A stretch of 64,000 nucleotides of DNA from Paulownia fortunei (lineage: Eukaryota; Streptophyta; Magnoliopsida; Lamiales; Paulowniaceae): assembly GCA_019321725.1 (NCBI GenBank), contig CM033120.1, positions 15,406,278-15,470,277 on the forward strand, read 5' to 3'. The notes under the pieces were generated by a model, which saw nothing but the letters and a program-made list of their open reading frames with translations, was not told where the DNA came from and ran no database searches. Each line of letters begins with the position of its first letter. The stretch's first letter is position 1. The translations under genes were made by a program, and so were the position numbers. Of the stretch, positions 13,408 through 25,144 are shown piece by piece.

Positions 13408-14724
13408 TATATTGTTGATGGTTGAAGTTGTTAAAGAAGTAGGTTGAAGAGTTTGGCTCAGGTTCGACCTCTGTTACCAACAAGTTTTACATGTTTTATT
13501 CATATTTTCGTTTAGTTGACCATGTCATCCTATTTCATCAATTTTTCCTCAATATTAGAAAAAATCCCAAATTTTAAACTTTTGCGCCATGCAAAAGGAC
13601 TTAAAGTACTACTAAATCAAAATAGAAATGACCAAAATTACAAATCAATTTATTGGACCAAAAAATGCAATTTTGCATGCCAAAACTATCAACTAAACGA
13701 TTTTTTTCAAAATAAATTATGGAAAAGTATAATATGATTGCGGTCACAGGATTAACTACCAATTTGTTCAACTCAAATTCGTATTTTTTATTGTAAGACA
13801 AGATTAAGAATGCTAAATTAGTGTCGTGATTGGTAAAAACCATGTTAATCATGATATAAGACACGAATATAAACAAATTAGTGTTGCCGTTGGTAGTTAT
13901 TTATTAATTCGTTAGGTTACGCCCAAATTAGCATAAAATTGGGGCCCTTTTTATTTAATAGGTCACATGAGTAACTTTGATGAAGATCATACATTTTACA
14001 ATGAATCTCGTACTAAGCTAAGGGCATACAATAAAATGCACTTTATAGTTTGTGCCACTTATTTGGGTACGATGTACCTAAATAAATTTATGAGTTCGTT
14101 AGAAGTTTGTGTCAAAAATGAAATGATGAAATTATTATGTATAATTCAATAAATTACAATCCCACTTGATTGTACTCAAATGAGTGGACTAAAATCAATG
14201 AAAAATTTATATACACATGTTTATAATTATAATACAATGTAATTTGTTCGATAAATAATAACTTAATAATGATATTCCTTTCGTGCAGTGCTATATATAT
14301 TGTTAATATAATCAACGATCAATTATCACTTCTCCTTAGTTTTGAAGAATCGACATGTATATATTCAATAACTCATAATTTCATTTAATTAGTATCCAAA
14401 TAGGTAATATTATATTTTCCTATAATTTGATAATTCAGTTGGGCAATATTAATCACTGATATAATTTTGCATTCCTTGTAGTGAGTTGAGACAGAAAGTA
14501 TTAGTTAATTACCCCTTTTTATTAGGGAAATCTCTTGAAAAACTCCATTGATTCAGTTTAAAAACCACTAAAAAGTGGGATCAGCTGCTGTTTGAGATCA
14601 TTCTAGTGGCCTAAAACACCTCTTGTTTTACACTATTCTTCCGGCCATTTTTACTGAACTCCGAAACTTCAAGATTTTAACTCGTCCACACTCGCACATC
14701 TAAATTGCTACTACTTCTTAATAA

Positions 14725-14752
14725 ACACACACACATGTGTGTGTGTGTGTGT
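14725..14752. repeat. Palindromic (AC)n(GT)n microsatellite
   Basis: An AC run changes at a central CATG to a GT run, forming a self-complementary tract about 475 bases upstream of the IAMT start codon. Confidence 0.95.
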
Positions 14753-14858
14753 ATTTATACTCCAGCTTAAAACTTGAAAATTTGAAGTGACAGAATCACA
14801 CACAGAAATAGAACTGATTGTCCAGTACTTTCTTACTCTTCTTGATTCATCAAAGGTG

Positions 14859-14878
14859 ATATATATATATATATATAT
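14859..14878. repeat. (AT)10 microsatellite
   Basis: Ten AT units about 350 bases upstream of the IAMT start codon. Confidence 0.95.
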
Positions 14879-15123
14879 GTAGTACAGTGTTTAGTTCGGT
14901 ACGAGGTAGAGAAGAGGTTGGAACATGGAAATACGGCGTCAATCTTGGGCCTGCTTTCTTGAATTTGCATGTGAGGCCCATATACCAATTCCACCACCCT
15001 CCCTCCCTTTTACTTTATGTCATCTTTTCTTTTCTTTTAATTACGAGGGCATAGCTTATATAAACTATGAACATGCAGGACTAGTAATAATTAATACTCT
15101 ATCCACTCTCTGCAGCTCCTCAC

Positions 15124-15134
15124 TATTTATATAG
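15124..15134 (+). promoter_or_regulatory. Putative TATA box of the IAMT gene
   Basis: TATTTATATAG lies about 94 bases upstream of the IAMT start codon and is followed by a CT-rich stretch that would suit a start site near 15160. This gives a 5' UTR of roughly 70 bases that includes the AC repeat. Confidence 0.6.
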
Positions 15135-15190
15135 CACTCTAGGCACCCAGTTTTCTTCCTCACTTTCACAATCAATCAACCCTTCAAAAT

Positions 15191-15198
<8 letters not shown>

Positions 15199-15224
<26 letters not shown>
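15199..15224. repeat. (AC)13 microsatellite in the IAMT 5' UTR
   Basis: Thirteen AC units end three bases before the IAMT start codon, so they probably form part of the leader mRNA. Confidence 0.93.
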
Positions 15225-15227
15225 CAT

Positions 15228-18200
15228 ATGGCTCCCATGGGAGACAATTCTGTTGTTTCGGACATGAAGCTTGAAAGGATGCTCAGCATGAAAGGAGGAA
15301 AAGGAGAAGCTAGCTATCTTAACAACTCTCAGGCTCAGGTTTCTTATTTCTTTTTTACCCATTTTTTATTATTTTATTTTGTTTTCTGTGACTCATAGGA
15401 TTGTTTACATTAAAAGGGCCTTTTTCTTGGCTTTCTTTTTTGAAACAGGGCCTTCTTGAAGCTAATTGCTTTTTTATAGGCATTTATTCTATGGCAGTTT
15501 TTTATTCTCCATTTTAATTTAGTGTTTGATTTTGCACGACACATCACAAATATTTTTTTTAAGTGTATAAAATAATTTTTTAAATATTTTTTTTAAGTGT
15601 ATAAAATAATTTTCTAAATATATATTTGAGGTGGACATATATTTATAAAGTGAAATAAAAGATCAAATATCACATTAAAACAGATTATTCAAAGTGCAGT
15701 GAGTGTGGTTTTCTTGCTATCACTGTAGATCTGAATATTATCTCTGCTTTAATTCTGATCAATCTTGAAGCAAGTATAACATTAAACTTGCATTCAAGTT
15801 TTAGCGTGAGTGATGAATATAATTAAATTCATGGCCTCTTTTTTTAATTATACTGCGAAACGCGACAATTGATTTTTAAGAGCATGTGCATGTTTTAAGG
15901 CCTTGTACCTAGCTTCATTCTCTGTTGTATTATATGATTCATCCACGCAGGGGCAACATGCTCGATCAACGCTCCATCTTCTCAGAGAAACCCTGGACGG
16001 CGTGAGGCTGAGCTCGCCGGACTTCCCTTTCGTGGTGGCGGACCTGGGCTGCTCTTGCGGAAGAAACACCATATCCATGGTGGAAGTCATCATCAAGCAC
16101 ATGACTAAACGCTACGAGGCGGCGGGCTGCGAACCGCCGGAATTCTCGGTCTTCTTCTCCGATCTCCTTTCCAATGACTTCAACACCCTCTTTCAGCTCC
16201 TGCCGCCCTATGGCGGCGGAAGCATGGATGAGTGCCTGGCTTCCGACAGCCACCGCTCTTACTTCGCTGCCGGCGTGCCGGGTTCGTTTCACCGGAGGCT
16301 CTTTCCTGCAAAATCCGTTGATGTTTTCTACTCTGCATTTTCTTTGCACTGGCTATCTCAGGTCATTTTCTTAATCCAAATATATGATCAACAACCTATT
16401 ACTCAAAACTTTTTCTTGGATTCTACTGTGTGTTTTCATGTTTGAAGTTGTTTTAATTAGGATTACATCTATTGTACATGTACTCATATCCAGTTTATTA
16501 ATTAGATTCGCCAATAACAAGATGTTTTACTAATATATTTAATTTTTTTCTTCGAATTCTCTAATATTTTATTTTATATTTTACTAAAATATAACATAAA
16601 ATATTATATTATAATAAAAAATTCAATCTGATATTGATTCGTGTTCGTTAATGGCTAGATTTGTCCTGTGAACCAATCATTTTACAAATATTAATTAGTT
16701 AGTTGCTTATAGCTAGATAGATATTTAGTTTGAGCTACAAATATTTAATTGAGCTTGAGAGGTACTAATCAATAACCATTTGGTATATTTAAGATAGTTT
16801 TATAATTGATCAAACTGTCACCATGGTCTATTGAATTATGAAGTCGTCTAATTAATTTCAATCACCCCTTTTCTAATCTAAAAGATATATAAAGGGAAAT
16901 TGATGATTATGTAGTAATTTAAATAACCTTTCTTTTTTATTACCGAGGATGATTATATATAGATATATGTATTGGTCTAAAGATGCAAGTAGAAAGTTCC
17001 TAATCTTTTGGCAAAAGATCAAAAGCAACTGGCCAATGGCCCTGGTTCAATCATAACCACTTTTTGGACTTGTTTTACTCTTCTAATATTATGTTTTTAT
17101 TTATTTGTGGGTTTTTTTTTTAAAAAATATAATAAGGTTATGGGCCAATTAAACTATTTATTCTTGTTATTATTATTTTTGGCTGTATGCGAAACTGCAT
17201 GAATGGCTTGCGTAGTAGCATATATTTCAAAATAATGGCTATTACGTATTATAACATACACATTGTTCTTAACATAATTATAGTCCCTGACAACAAGATT
17301 AGGTCAAAAGGTATGGCCAAATCATCTAAGTTCAAAAATAAAATTATAATCTTGCATGATGAATACATATTATATACTATAATATGTTTTGTTGTTTGCT
17401 AGTACTATTTCTGAACGAGAAATTCTAGTTTGGATCGAGTTGACCAAATCCAAACCAATTATAATTATATTTATTATGTGATTTAGGTATAATTTTTTAT
17501 AAAAATAATTGTGTTTGGCTTAATATGATTTCGACATGAATCTTTGTTGTTGGACTGAAATCAAGTATATTGGGTGGGACCCCATGCAAACCAGGTACCG
17601 GACGTGGTGTTAGACAAGAGATCAACGGCATACAACAAGGGAAGAATATTCATCCACGGTGCAAATGAGAGCACCGCAAATGCATACAAGAAACAATTCC
17701 AGAGTGACTTGGGTGGGTTCTTGAGATCAAGATCTAAAGAGTTGAAGAGTGGAGGGTCCATGTTCTTGGTTTGCTTGGGCCGGACTTGTTTGGACCCGAC
17801 TGACCAGGGTGGAGCCGGACTTCTTTTTGGGACACATTTTCAAGATGCTTGGGAGGATCTTGTTCATGAGGTAATTAACCAATCACATCATAAATTTACA
17901 TAGTCAATATGATAATTAATGATGTTACCTCCTACATGTAAATCAGTCAAAGTAAAAAATTCTATTATATATCGGATTTAGTCGAACTCAATTAATAATA
18001 TGACTAGTGTAATTATATTTATTTTATAATTAATTATTATTCTTAAATTGTAAAACAATCACATAACAAATATAATTATACTTATTATATGATTGATTCT
18101 GTTTGTTCTGATTGAATTTAGACTAGAATTTTCAACATACAAAGCTAGAGCAAATGAGGTCATGTTGCACATTGCGATTTGTGCACGATTGGAGCTTGTA

Positions 18201-18713
18201 GCATAAGTTGATTAATTAGATCCAAAACAAATGAATACGATATTTATTACAAATTTTATTGTATTTTAAGATATTGGTTTAGTAATAACAAGGAAAGCCA
18301 TGTCTTTGTTTCGAGTTTATCAATGAAGTTCATCAATTAGGAATTTATTCTTCTTGCAGGGTCTAATTACTAGTGAAAAACGGGACGACTTCAACATCCC
18401 AGTTTACGCGCCAAGCCTAGAGGACTTCAAGGAGGTGGTGGAAGCCGACGGCTCGTTCATCATAAACAAGCTGCAGGTTTTCAGAGGTGGAAGCCCTTTG
18501 GTGGTGAACCACCCGGACGACGCGGCTGAGATCGGCCGCGCCCTTGCCAACAGCTGTCGTAGCGTTAGCGGCGTCCTAGTTGATGCACACATAGGTGATC
18601 AGCTTAGCGACGAGCTGTTCTCGCGCGTGGCGAGCCGGGCCATGGGTCAAGCCAGGGAGCTACTAGAGCAGCTTCAGTTCTTCCACATAGTTGCATCCCT
18701 TTCTTTACCTTAA
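15228..18713 (+). CDS. IAMT1: Indole-3-acetate O-methyltransferase (SABATH family)
   Basis: Four exons, 15228-15338, 15951-16361, 17595-17870 and 18360-18713, all with GT-AG junctions in phase 0, give 383 residues, typical for SABATH methyltransferases. The family transfers a methyl group from S-adenosylmethionine to a small-molecule carboxyl group. IAMT makes methyl-IAA from auxin in the cytosol, tuning auxin activity in leaf and seedling growth. Visible landmarks are KLERMLSMKGGKGEASY at the N-terminus, DLGCS (residues 68-72, SAM-binding motif I), SDLLSNDFN near 107, SAFSLHWLSQVP, GGAGLLFGTHFQDAWEDL and C-terminal LQFFHIVASLS. These match IAMT1 rather than salicylate or jasmonate methyltransferases as I recall them. 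Where IAMT1 usually has SDLPSNDFN, this copy has Leu for Pro. Intron 1 contains a 34-bp tandem duplication. The (AC)13 tract abuts the start codon. Confidence 0.93.
15548..15615 (+). repeat. 34-bp tandem duplication in IAMT intron 1
   Basis: A unit beginning AAATATTTTTTTTAAGTG occurs at 15548 and again at 15582, almost identical through the following TATAAAATAATTTT. Confidence 0.9.
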
Positions 18714-19882
18714 ATAAACGATCACAAAAAAGAAAAAAAAAAAAAAGAGATAAAAAAGAATTTCTTTAATTGTGTTTTTTTTAATGTGTTTCGTATTTTA
18801 AGCGTGACTGTTGATATAAAAAATTTAGGGTGAATTTCATTTTGCCCCCTCAACTATATGCAAGTAACAGTTTGTCCATCAAACTATATACACTTTACCT
18901 CCTACAATTGAAAAAAATATATTTTATATTTTCATTTTACCCCTCTTTGCAAAACATTTGGAAATATATTAATACTTCAAATTGTCGTCAAATTTAAGAT
19001 TTCACGCTTTGGTCTTAATCCTTTCTTAGTACCAGTTAGTAGTCGAGAATAAATCCTAAGACAAAATTTATTTGCACTTAAATAATCTTTAGAAGCATTA
19101 ACTCTTTATTAATTATTTTTAGTTCTTTCCATGTCGCACATGATATAGAGAGTAATAAGTTATGTTTTACCCTATTAATAGTTCTTTACTGTTAAAGTTT
19201 TTTTTTTTTTGGTAATTCTTTTTGAACATCCTTTACCCCATACAGATATTAATAAAGGGGTATTTTGATTTCCACTATAATTTTAAAATAAAACTTTTAA
19301 ATGCCCTTCTAATGTAAGTAAATAGATCCGAAATATATAAAATGCGAAAATCGACAAATATAACCAACTATGATTAAAAATTTCATCAATGACCAAAAAT
19401 CATGGTACATATACAATATAATTTTTTTTTAATTTATATGAGATGTTTTCACACTAATAAAGATCATGGCACAATAGAATGTACTTAGTAGTGATAGCAT
19501 GAAGATGAATCTTATCATTTGTCGTGAAAGACAGTGTAAGAAAGGAAAGCATAGGTGTTTCGAGGATCACAGTTACAATTGAAGGAAATTAGGGATGTAC
19601 CCTGCGGTGGATAACAAGGATTTAGTGGAACAATATTTAGATCCCATGTACATTGAAAACTTCCACACACATTTGTTTCTCAAAAGATAAATGATGATCT
19701 CACTCTCAATTTTTAATTTTTATAATTAATTCTTTTTGAATATTCTATGCACCGGGAATACATTTCATCATAATTTATAGCATGTAGTATTTTAAATCTT
19801 CTTTTCTCTTGGAAGTCATATAAAAATGACTGATTAAATGTAATATTATATATACCATTCTTCTCTACCTAATTTTTTCATA
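18714..19882. other. Intergenic, convergent IAMT and hypothetical gene 3' ends
   Basis: AT-rich, no coding exon seen. From 18830 there is a stretch beginning AGGGTGAATTTCATTTTGCC. This resembles the end of common plant MULE-type MITEs, but I could not locate the matching far end. Both flanking genes end into this interval, so it should hold both polyadenylation signals. Confidence 0.5.
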
Positions 19883-20422
19883 TCAAACTCCGACATATAT
19901 CACCGGTGAACACAGCACAAATATGTCAGCCACTTCCGGTGATCTAAAACTCACCTTCTTCTTCAGTTTCCCACTTTTAGTTCTGCAGAATGAGGAACTT
20001 TCCGGCTGCCCATTTCCAGCTTCTTCAGTCTTCATCGACATCTCCACTGAAAAACTTGTCGGCAAAAACTCTTCTTTGCAGTCTCCATCAAATGATGGAT
20101 GAATTTTCTTGGACGATTGTTTAGACACATGCAGATATTCACTTCCGTTGACATTGGTGTAATTAGTCATGTTGAAGCCTGGGGATGTTGTAATCAAATC
20201 CTCCAAAGTTAAAACTTGACAGGTGTTCTTAGGCACCTGCAGTTCCTGCTTTTCCTGTCGATGGGACTGCGTCTTTCTTATTTTCATGGCGGCCAACAAG
20301 CTTTTCGGGTTCATGAATTTCATCACTGCTGCTGTCCCTCCACAGTTTTCTTCACCTGCATCTTGCTTGGGTGATCTATTGGGGCTGGCCGTATTCCGGA
20401 GACCACAGAAATTTGCACCCAT
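19883..20422 (-). CDS. Uncharacterised plant protein, 179 aa, possible N-myristoylation
   Basis: A single intact frame of 179 codons; I do not recognise the family. It begins MGANFCGLRN, and Gly at position 2 with Cys at 6 is compatible with N-myristoylation and palmitoylation, hence membrane attachment. The centre is polar and Ser/Thr-rich. The C-terminus carries a basic patch followed by VSFRSPEVADIFVL, a pattern reminiscent of short conserved tails in plant proteins of unknown function. Codon use looks normal for the window, and a TATA-like element (20494-20500) sits 70-80 bases upstream of the start, so a real gene is likely. No intron is needed. Its neighbours are the IAMT gene (convergent) and the LIP5-like gene (same strand). 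Function cannot be assigned from sequence. Confidence 0.7.
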   Translation of the reverse strand: MGANFCGLRNTASPNRSPKQDAGEENCGGTAAVMKFMNPKSLLAAMKIRKTQSHRQEKQELQVPKNTCQVLTLEDLITTSPGFNMTNYTNVNGSEYLHVSKQSSKKIHPSFDGDCKEEFLPTSFSVEMSMKTEEAGNGQPESSSFCRTKSGKLKKKVSFRSPEVADIFVLCSPVIYVGV

Positions 20423-20493
20423 TTCTTTTGTCTATCAGGGAATCTTAAAACAAGAATCAGTTGTATACAAGCTTGAGTGTGGTGGTGATTAGA

Positions 20494-20500
20494 TTATAAA
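20494..20500 (-). promoter_or_regulatory. Putative TATA box of the hypothetical gene
   Basis: On the minus strand CCTTTATAATC lies about 75 bases upstream of the ATG at 20422, a reasonable distance for a short leader. Confidence 0.45.
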
Positions 20501-20975
20501 GGAAAAGTTTGGTGGGGTCTCCAGCCGGACGAATTCTCTGAGGAACATATATGTTGTCAGTTATTGGCAGTGCAGACAACTTTGAATCTACTAATTAAAC
20601 CAAGTTAAACATCGTTATTAACGTCTAAGCTCGATTCAGTGTTTGTATATTCTCTTGTTTCTTTCCGAAAGATATATATACACACAATTTTTTTTTTGTC
20701 TGTGCATGAACTTACCAACGTGGCTACAACTAAAAGTAATCTTGGCATTCTCATGTTGTACAAGGATGTCTAGGAATTTCTGAAGATTACCTGTAGAAAC
20801 TTTGTAATATTGGGTTACTGGGTTTGCACAAGACAAAGCAGATTTTTTTGGCTGATCCTTCTCGGATGAAGAGAGGGTTTTTATCATGCAGTTGGAAATG
20901 TGTCCCATGTGTTATCCATGTTTCTTTTAGTTCTGCTTAAAACAATTACTATAACAGGAATTTTTGTTTTTGTTT

Positions 20976-21081
20976 TTCTTTATGGGTAGATATTACACCT
21001 GTGGGTGGCAATTTGGAACCGGTCAACCCACCCAGAACTGTTCTTTATGGGTAGATATTACACCTGTGGGTGGCAATTTGG
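20976..21081 (+). repeat. Direct duplication, 41 bp repeated at 65 bp spacing
   Basis: The 41 bases at 20976-21016, which begin TTCTTTATGGGTAG, recur unchanged at 21041-21081. Both copies run into GGTCAACCC-containing sequence. The GGGTGGCAATTTGG and GGGTCAACCC words resemble ends of common plant non-autonomous transposons, which suggests nested or repeated insertion. Confidence 0.8.
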
Positions 21082-21550
21082 GTTGGAAGTTGGAACGGGT
21101 CAACCCAAATTCACGGATGGCATGGACTCTTGAAATTTGAACTGGATTGAGTTGCCACGGTTTGCAGATTATGCCAGTTGGAAATGGGTTGGAAAATGGA
21201 AGAAAGGCATAAGATGTTCTATTGGCCGGATCAAAACATGCTATGGTTCAATGAAAATGTGAACTGGAAAGGCGAAAGTTATATGCCATGTAGCCTTGTG
21301 AGTATATTAACCAGTAAGTAATAATCCAGTAGCATGGAAAACATGGAGATGTGGAATTGACTGCACCATAAAAATATATATATATACAAAAAAAATAAAA
21401 AGAAAGAAAAACCTTGGAAGCGAGGAACATGCATCCACAATTTCAGTTACATGTTTGATTCCAATCCCAAGTTCACTAGTTCAAAACAAAGCCAATCAAT
21501 CTGTAGAAATCAAATCATGTAAAGCATCTAGTAAATTTTTTGCATTGGTT

Positions 21551-24500
21551 TCAGTGGCCAGCTGATGGCTTTGTTAACAATTCCAGTGATTTCTTAAGGT
21601 AGTCGACTGCAACAGAAACATCATCAAATGCCAGAGCACCAACTGCAAACCTAGCAGCCTTGTGTGCTTCAGCGATTTGCTCTGGTGAAGGCTGATAGTT
21701 GCTGTCATACTCGTATTTTGGTGTAGTAGTTGGTGAAGCTTCTGAAACACTCCCATTCCTGGCAATGGAATCGTATTGAGCACTCGAAGGATACGTTGCC
21801 GTGTTAGCAGGTGGCAAATTGGAATAGGAAGCATCAGAGCCTTGATAATAAGTAGGGTAATGAGATGGAGCTGTAGGAAGGCTACTCTCAGTAAAGCTAG
21901 GGTAAGACTGGAAATTCGGATCCGAGTATGAGGGTACATTTTGAGAAGGATAGTGTTGGGGCAAGTGCTGCTGAAGTTCTGGCTGGTATGGTTGATGGTG
22001 ATATGACTGAGGATAAATAGAATGTTCAGAGCTGTTGGATGGAGGTGGTTGATGAAAATAGTCAGATGGGTAATCATCAGTAGGATAATGATGTGGGGTT
22101 GACATGTTTGAAGAAGGCGCAGGCATAGTATTTGAAGGTTGTGGTGAGATATTAGTAGAATACTGCAAATTAACTTTATCATATGGCTGAGGTGATGAAT
22201 CTGAATCTGGCTCAATTGTTGTAGAGGGATCTATTCTGCTTGGGTCAGGACTGATCGCAAAATCACTTCTGCTTGGTTCAAGATCCTGCAAAGATAGCAT
22301 TAGAAACTATTTTAAAAAAACCGTTTGTATTTATACAGTAAATTCCTGATTAGATAATGTTATGATGAATTTAATCTTCCATCAAAAAGTGACATTCATC
22401 AAAGTCACAAGAACCACCTAAAGCTCAGGCCGTTAATATTTATAAAAAGAAATACACCGTCAATCAGATAAAAAGAAAAGGCGGGCAAACATTTCAGCAC
22501 CTTCATCTCCAATCAATCAGCAAAAATACAAGGCATTATATAATTTGCACATCATAACTCCAGTTTTGTTAAGATTTTCACCAAGCAAAGCAAATTCAAA
22601 CTTACCTCCTTACCACACAAAAAGTGAAAAACAAAATGAGCAAAGCAATTTCAAGGAATAAATATCATACATATTCACCACTGGATGTACTTGATGGCAC
22701 TGACAGATCTTTATCACCACCAGGAGGACCTGGTAGAGGCTTTCTCCCTTCTTTCAAAGCTTTCCTTATATCTGCTGCTTTCCATGCTGCATACTTCTGT
22801 TTCTGCTCAAGCTGTAATAGAGAAATTAAAAGAATAAAAAAAAATACAAAAATGATCAATTGTATATAAGTTAACTAATGAGAGAGAAGTTGCACAAAGG
22901 TAAAATGAAAGAAACATAAAATGTGAAAGAAAGATTCATGCAAATGCAACTAAAAAACCTATAAAAGATCTGTAACCATCAATTTGTGTACTTTATAAAC
23001 CACTTAGAAACTTACATCAGGCTGAATTTCACCAAACTGATTCAGGATTTCAAAGAAAATGCTCGCAGCATAAAAAGTTTTTGCAGTATTCCTGTAACAA
23101 TCAGAGGAAATTTATCAACTAGGATGAGATAGACCAAATATTATAATCTCCCATCACTTTGCATGCATGCATCCCACTATGATGTTCATGATACTGAATT
23201 TGAGGGATAAGAAATTCAGATTACTCAGATGCACTAAATATGATGCCTAACCAGCACAAATATAAGTGTCAATGAGCATATAAATATCTAAGCATAAGCC
23301 TTGTAAAGGACTTGCCTATTGAAGATAATGAGGTAGAAACCACCTAATTATCCATGTAGTCCTTCAGAACCCTCTTCATTACAGAGAGAGTTTTTCGCGG
23401 ACAAGAGGACGTAGCACCCAAAAATACTGGAAACTTCATTAGAAAACCGTGGTTTTTCTCAATTAACTGATTTGAGCACCTCCAATTACAAACAGAATTC
23501 AAAATTCTATGCTTTAGCAATTATATCGAGAACAAGAAACAGAAAATTTTCTTCAACAGTCCTGGAATATTTAACAGAAACAGTGTGAAAATTAAGAAAA
23601 TTACTAAATAATTTCTTTAGAGAAATGAATTGGCTCTAAAACATTTAGCAGAAACACACTTCAAGAAATGGTTTTGATAGGAAAATTTATAATACATTTG
23701 ATGGTTTTGTAGGCAAAGATGAAAATAAGTCTTACTGAAAATTATTGTTCTGGAACCATTGCTGTTCATTTTTGTTGACCTTTAGTGTCTATTTTATCTT
23801 ATATGACATGTCAAGAGCAGTTGGATACATATTATCGGGTACATTTTCGATGGAAATGGCTCATGTATTTAAATCCTGACAATATACAAAACCACCATCC
23901 CTGCAGTTAACGCACAAACTCACATCCACCCCAGGAAAAAAGGAAGTATGAAAGTCAACAGATTACCATTTTTTGATCAGTAGATGAAGGTAAACAAACA
24001 TCTAACTTTCTTAAATGAATACGGATGCAATACATCCACAAATACAAGATCTCCAATGCATCATGTATAGACTATCATATTGCAACAGCCACAGCTCAAC
24101 ACTATACCTAAGCTGATAGAACACCTCAACTACTGAAGGCAAGGAAAAAATACATAAATGTGCTCCAAAGGGGAAAAAAAAAAAAAAAAAACAAAATCTA
24201 TTAAATTGCCATGCCAGCACAAGAAATATGAACCAGCTAAGGCTAATTAAAGAGGCACACAGAAGTTACATACAAATCGGCTCGCCCAGCTCTATCTTGC
24301 TTGTCTGCCTTTGTAAAGACATTCAAGGCAAATCCCTCCACGTGTAGATGATCATCAGGCCCCAAATTCAATGACTTCTTATCCTACAAGACATCGTACA
24401 GAAGGTGAGCCACATAGGAGCATCCTCACATCAGTAGCATTCTAGCCACATCATATATATGAGCCATGAATAATTATTTCCATAGAGAGAGGTAGATACT

Positions 24501-25144
24501 CTAACATGAAGATTTAAATATTATCAAAGAATTAGCATATGTGGAACTTCACAAACCAATCTGTATCGGCTAAACATTTTGAACCCAAGAAGTTTCATGA
24601 TCTAAAAATAGAAAGCGAAAGAAACGTCTTGCAATAGAATTCTTATCCATAGGCAGTGCAAATACCCAACATTGACATCCATAACCCACTAATAATTACT
24701 TAAATGCAAAGTGAAGAACATATTGCTGAGACTGGAATTAGTAGAACAATAAGGAAAATTTAAAGGAGCATAAAGGAAAAGCAGGCAAAAACCTTTTCAA
24801 GCTGATTCATGAGCGAAACAAAGAGGGCGTTGGTAGTCTTGGTACGCGCGTTCTGAGGAATCCTCAATCCTCGTTCCATCGCGTACAACCGACCTGTTCA
24901 CTAATTTACATCAAAGACGAAAAAAAAAATAAAAAATAAAAAGAAAACTAAACGTTATAGACAAATCGTCGAGTTTATTCATAACCAGCGTTCTCTTTAA
25001 GTTAGGGTTTGATTGAAGATAAAAAAAGGAGAGGGGGAGAATAAAGTTACAGTAGTAGGCGACGAGCGGCTCGTGTTTCTGCAACTCATCGGCTCGCTGA
25101 AGGTAAGGGAGAAGCAGCTTCGCCGGTTCATTCTCGCTCGTCAT
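21551..25144 (-). CDS. LIP5: LIP5/VTA1-like ESCRT-III/Vps4 cofactor
   Basis: Six exons on the minus strand, in order 25144-25051, 24893-24793, 24383-24274, 23091-23016, 22811-22671 and 22285-21551, with GT-AG junctions and continuous phase, give 418 residues. The start is the ATG before TSENEPAKLLLPYLQRADEL. Residues 1 to about 160 form the conserved N-terminal VTA1/LIP5 helical region (tandem MIT-like) that binds ESCRT-III proteins. The middle (about 175-370) is a disordered Pro/Ser/Tyr/Gln/His-rich linker. The last 40 residues (SPEQIAEAHKAARFAVGAL and following) are the VTA1 C-terminal domain that dimerises and stimulates the Vps4/SKD1 ATPase. The protein acts in the cytosol and on endosomes in multivesicular body formation; Arabidopsis LIP5 also supports stress and immune responses. 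The domain order is canonical, and nothing appears broken. Confidence 0.95.

Larger units (their letters stand above)
8896..15227. other. Gene-free interval between PHD and IAMT genes, repeat-bearing
   Basis: No plausible coding exon was found. The first roughly 700 bases are probably the 3' UTR and terminator zone of the PHD gene. Beyond that lie a 75-bp diverged duplication near 10014, a foldback element at 10558-10920, an (AT)12 tract at 11379-11402, a tandem repeat at 12521-13168, a SINE at about 13195-13399, and the microsatellite-rich IAMT promoter from about 14700. The remainder is AT-rich DNA in which I see nothing specific. Confidence 0.7.
20423..21550. other. Intergenic with a GGGTGGCAATTTGG-type repeat
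   Basis: No coding exon found. It holds the promoter of the hypothetical gene, a 65-bp-period duplication at 20976-21081, and the 3' flank of the LIP5-like gene. The rest shows nothing specific. Confidence 0.55.

Noticed and set aside
21574..22215. 213-codon frame overlapping the LIP5 last exon
   Set aside because: Same-strand alternative frame. The LIP5 frame ends in a recognisable VTA1 C-terminal domain, and this one is Leu/Ile/His-biased.
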